From positions 1 to 21,134 of the forward strand of contig JADNRX010000827.1 of the NCBI GenBank assembly GCA_015501595.1: DNA of 21,134 nt. Direction: 5' to 3'. Every line of letters starts with the position of its first letter. Positions within the stretch are counted from its first letter, which is position 1. The notes under the pieces were generated by a model. That model was not told the origin of the DNA, did no database searches, and saw only the letters and a list, made by a program, of their open reading frames with translations. Below, one piece after another: positions 19,301-21,134 of the stretch. Both the position numbers and the translations under genes were made by a program. This stretch comes from Hymenopellis radicata (Eukaryota; Basidiomycota; Agaricomycetes; Agaricales; Physalacriaceae).

Positions 19301-21134
19301 GGTTCGTCGGCATAGCACGAAGCCCGCTCAGCGAAACGGTGCGTACGTGCCTAGAGGAAGCCTCGACGAGCCTCGGAGTTCCGATAAAGAGGTCATGGTT
19401 CCATTCCCGCGCACTGTGTCCGGGGAGCATACACCTGCGGCGGTATCATCGCGCTCATCATCGGGGGATGATCCAGCCCCAGTTACTGAACACCGCCCGT
19501 TACGTGGTCGATTCCAGAGTGACATCGAAGGAACCTCTCGTCGTCGTCCTCGTCCGAATTCGTACGATGAGATGGGCGCCAAACCCGCTCGTTCTCGGTT
19601 CGAGAGTATGGTGAACCTTGGGACCGGTAACGCCAGCGCCAGCGATCTTCTGGCTCGCGATGCTATGGACGGGAGTGCTGTCCGTAAGGCGCTCATCATC
19701 AGAGAAGATGGAAAGCCCCCAACTCACTTCGTAAGTGCTCCCTGTTGTAGACTTCGTTTCCTATTGACAAAGCATTACAGCAACTTGGCAACTGTATTGG
19801 CCGTGGGCAATTTGGCTCGGTGTACCGAGCGTTAAATTTGAACACAGGTCAGATGGTGGCGGTGAAACGTATCCGGCTTGAAGGTCTCAAGGAGGATGAG
19901 GTTACCACTTTGATGAGGGAGGTGGATCTAGTGAAACGCTTGTCGCACCCAAGCATCGTTAAATACGAGGGAATGGCCCGAGATGAGAATACTCTGAGTA
20001 TCGTTCTTGAGTAAGCTAATTTAAGCTCTCTTACCTGGATTCCCGATGCTAATTGGAGCGCGCTAGATACGCAGAGAATGGCTCCCTTGGCCAGACCCTG
20101 AAGGCGTTTGGTAAACTCAACGAGCGTCTGATTGCCAGTTACGTGGTGAAGATTCTTGAAGGACTCCATTACCTACATGAAAGTGACGTCGTTCACTGCG
20201 ATCTCAAAGCGGCGAATATCCTCACGACGAAGACTGGGAACGTTAAACTCTCCGACTTTGGTGTTTCTCTGAACATGCGCGCGATGGAACGGGAAATCAA
20301 GGACGTCGCTGGGACACCGAACTGGATGGCACCTGAAGTCATCGAGCTGAAGGGCGCATCACCCAAGTCGGATATTTGGTCTTTGGCCTGCACTGTCATA
20401 GAATTACTCACCGGCGGCCGCCCTATGGTGACATCGCCAACAGCATGACAGGTGAGTTCATTAGCGAGTACGGCGACCAGTGAAATTGATTTGTCTATCA
20501 GTGATGTTCCGAATCGTTGAGGACGACATGCCTCCATTCCCGAAGGTTGCTCGCCTTTGCTCGAAGACTTCTTGAGACAATGCTTCAACAAGGATCCGAC
20601 CCAGCGACCTAGTGCTGATTTGTTGTGTGAACATGAATGGTTGAAGAAGAACTGGGGTGCTCACAAGGTTTGTCTCCAGTAATCATGGTCCAGTTCGCTG
20701 CTAACCCAGTATATATAGGAACTTCGTCCTCAAGATAGCATACCGTTCCTCCGCCGAGTCAGCGCAGATTTGCAGAAGTCTGAGGCTGTGCGGTTCCTGT
20801 CCCAAGTTGACATGCCAGATACGCCAGCCGTCAGCGAGCATCCTGCTACGACATACACCCCCTCTCCGCGCCGAAGGTGCAACTCTTCCGTACCTCAAGG
20901 TCCGATGGCTGACAACGACATCTCTCCTCGTGAGCATACCTTTGTCAAGACGAGCTTCAGTAAACGTACGTTTATCTCTTGCACCATGAAGATGTACTGA
21001 CGACGCTCCAATTTAGCCATGGTGTGCCGCGTGTGTCTCTTGAGCGTCAAGAAGAGTGCAGTCCTTTGTGCGCAGTGCAGCCTTATATCACATTCCAAGT
21101 GCGCGGTGAATGCGCCGCCAACTTGCGATCTCCG
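16331..21134 (+). CDS. Septation-type (Cdc7/SepH-like) kinase with calponin-homology region and C1 finger; frame-disrupted, 3' end cut by window
   Basis: A likely septation-initiation/mitotic-exit kinase. ATG 16331 (aacaATGG) opens a disordered Ser/Pro-rich head. From about 17380 the frame changes repeatedly, but the pieces read as a calponin-homology (CH) domain: REILRTATTLLCKEVVKPP, LFTEALR, LMNKLRASSVVRPDPREDG, GLANEDLFQRDDLIEATGES, ARVAKTIL. A 324-aa open stretch (18861-) rich in Arg/Ser leads to the kinase: GRGQFGSVYRA, VAVKRI, VVHCDLKAANIL, LSDFGVSLNMR, DVAGTPNWMAPEVIELKGAS. Introns 19731-19780, 20011-20066, 20452-20501, 20668-20718 and 20966-21016 keep phase. Frame losses lie near 20413 (LLTG|RPPYGDI) and 20541 (MPPFP|EGCSPLLEDF). 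After a linker, CRVCLLSVKKSAVLCAQC...H..C...C fits the C1 zinc-finger spacing and runs to the window edge. HRD is HCD (20194-20202). Confidence 0.8.
17590..18160 (+). other. Calponin-homology domain region with clustered frame breaks
   Basis: Within the septation-type kinase gene, CH-like sequence is spread over all three frames. Breaks that restore conserved residues, each explained by one missing base: near 17685 (WE|EVEVRTRALARL), 17720 (ARL|ERIWGK), 17848 (EALR|DG), 17991 (EDGL|VRTSNIT) and 18122 (KTIL|ALVKFAEE). Further shifts lie near 17735, 17825 and 18018. An intron from about 17868 to 17931 joins VLCQ to LMNKLR. CH domains bind actin or act as scaffolds. Confidence 0.65.

Noticed and set aside
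1..21134. Mobile elements, CRISPR arrays, defence or biosynthetic clusters
   Set aside because: No transposase, reverse transcriptase, long terminal repeats, regularly spaced repeats, or linked pathway genes were found. The window is ordinary fungal genic DNA with local damage.

Overview
The window reads as nuclear DNA of a filamentous basidiomycete, most likely an agaricomycete. Genes lie on both strands and are cut by many short introns, mostly 47-61 nt with GT...AG ends. Recognisable proteins include a Bye1-type PHD/TFIIS/SPOC protein, an allosteric chorismate mutase, a dynactin p24-like subunit, a fungal TKL-type kinase with the HGDLRGSN catalytic loop, and a septation-type kinase. No bacterial operon, prophage, CRISPR array or complete transposon was seen.

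Layout. 1-1231 holds no gene I recognise, but has three copies of a 9-mer, a 16-bp palindrome and a 77-nt homopyrimidine tract. 1232-2760 (-) is a zinc-dependent polyol (sorbitol/xylitol/L-arabinitol-type) dehydrogenase with frameshifts and an in-frame stop. 3425-7623 (+) holds a short unknown ORF, a TKL-type Ser/Thr kinase whose frame is broken several times, and an acidic protein with a Cys motif and a C-terminal hydrophobic segment. The 7.7-14.3 kb block is clean. It contains the dynactin p24-like gene (-, 4 exons), chorismate mutase (+, 5 exons, including a 22-nt microexon and a GC-AG intron) and a 998-aa Bye1-like transcription regulator (-, 8 exons); every splice junction in these keeps the reading frame. 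14312-16330 is about 2 kb with no gene I can support. From 16331 to the right edge (+) runs a large protein with a Ser/Pro-rich N-terminus, a calponin-homology region, a Cdc7/SepH-like kinase domain and the start of a C1-type zinc finger. It is cut off by the window end and has about ten frame breaks in and around the CH region plus two in the kinase domain.

The genes look like ordinary housekeeping and signalling genes, not one pathway: transcription elongation/chromatin (Bye1), aromatic amino-acid synthesis (chorismate mutase), dynein cargo transport (p24), septation/mitotic-exit signalling (kinase), polyol catabolism (dehydrogenase). The chief oddity is patchiness: three genes in the middle have no detectable indel, while those on both sides carry many single-base indels, mostly losses. 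Either these flanks are decayed copies or the assembly is poorly polished there; the sequence alone cannot decide. The second point of interest is the 10.08-10.67 kb spacer, which holds what looks like a diverged copy of the chorismate mutase 3' end, a 13-bp direct repeat and a strong hairpin. I did not find a new multi-gene biological system.
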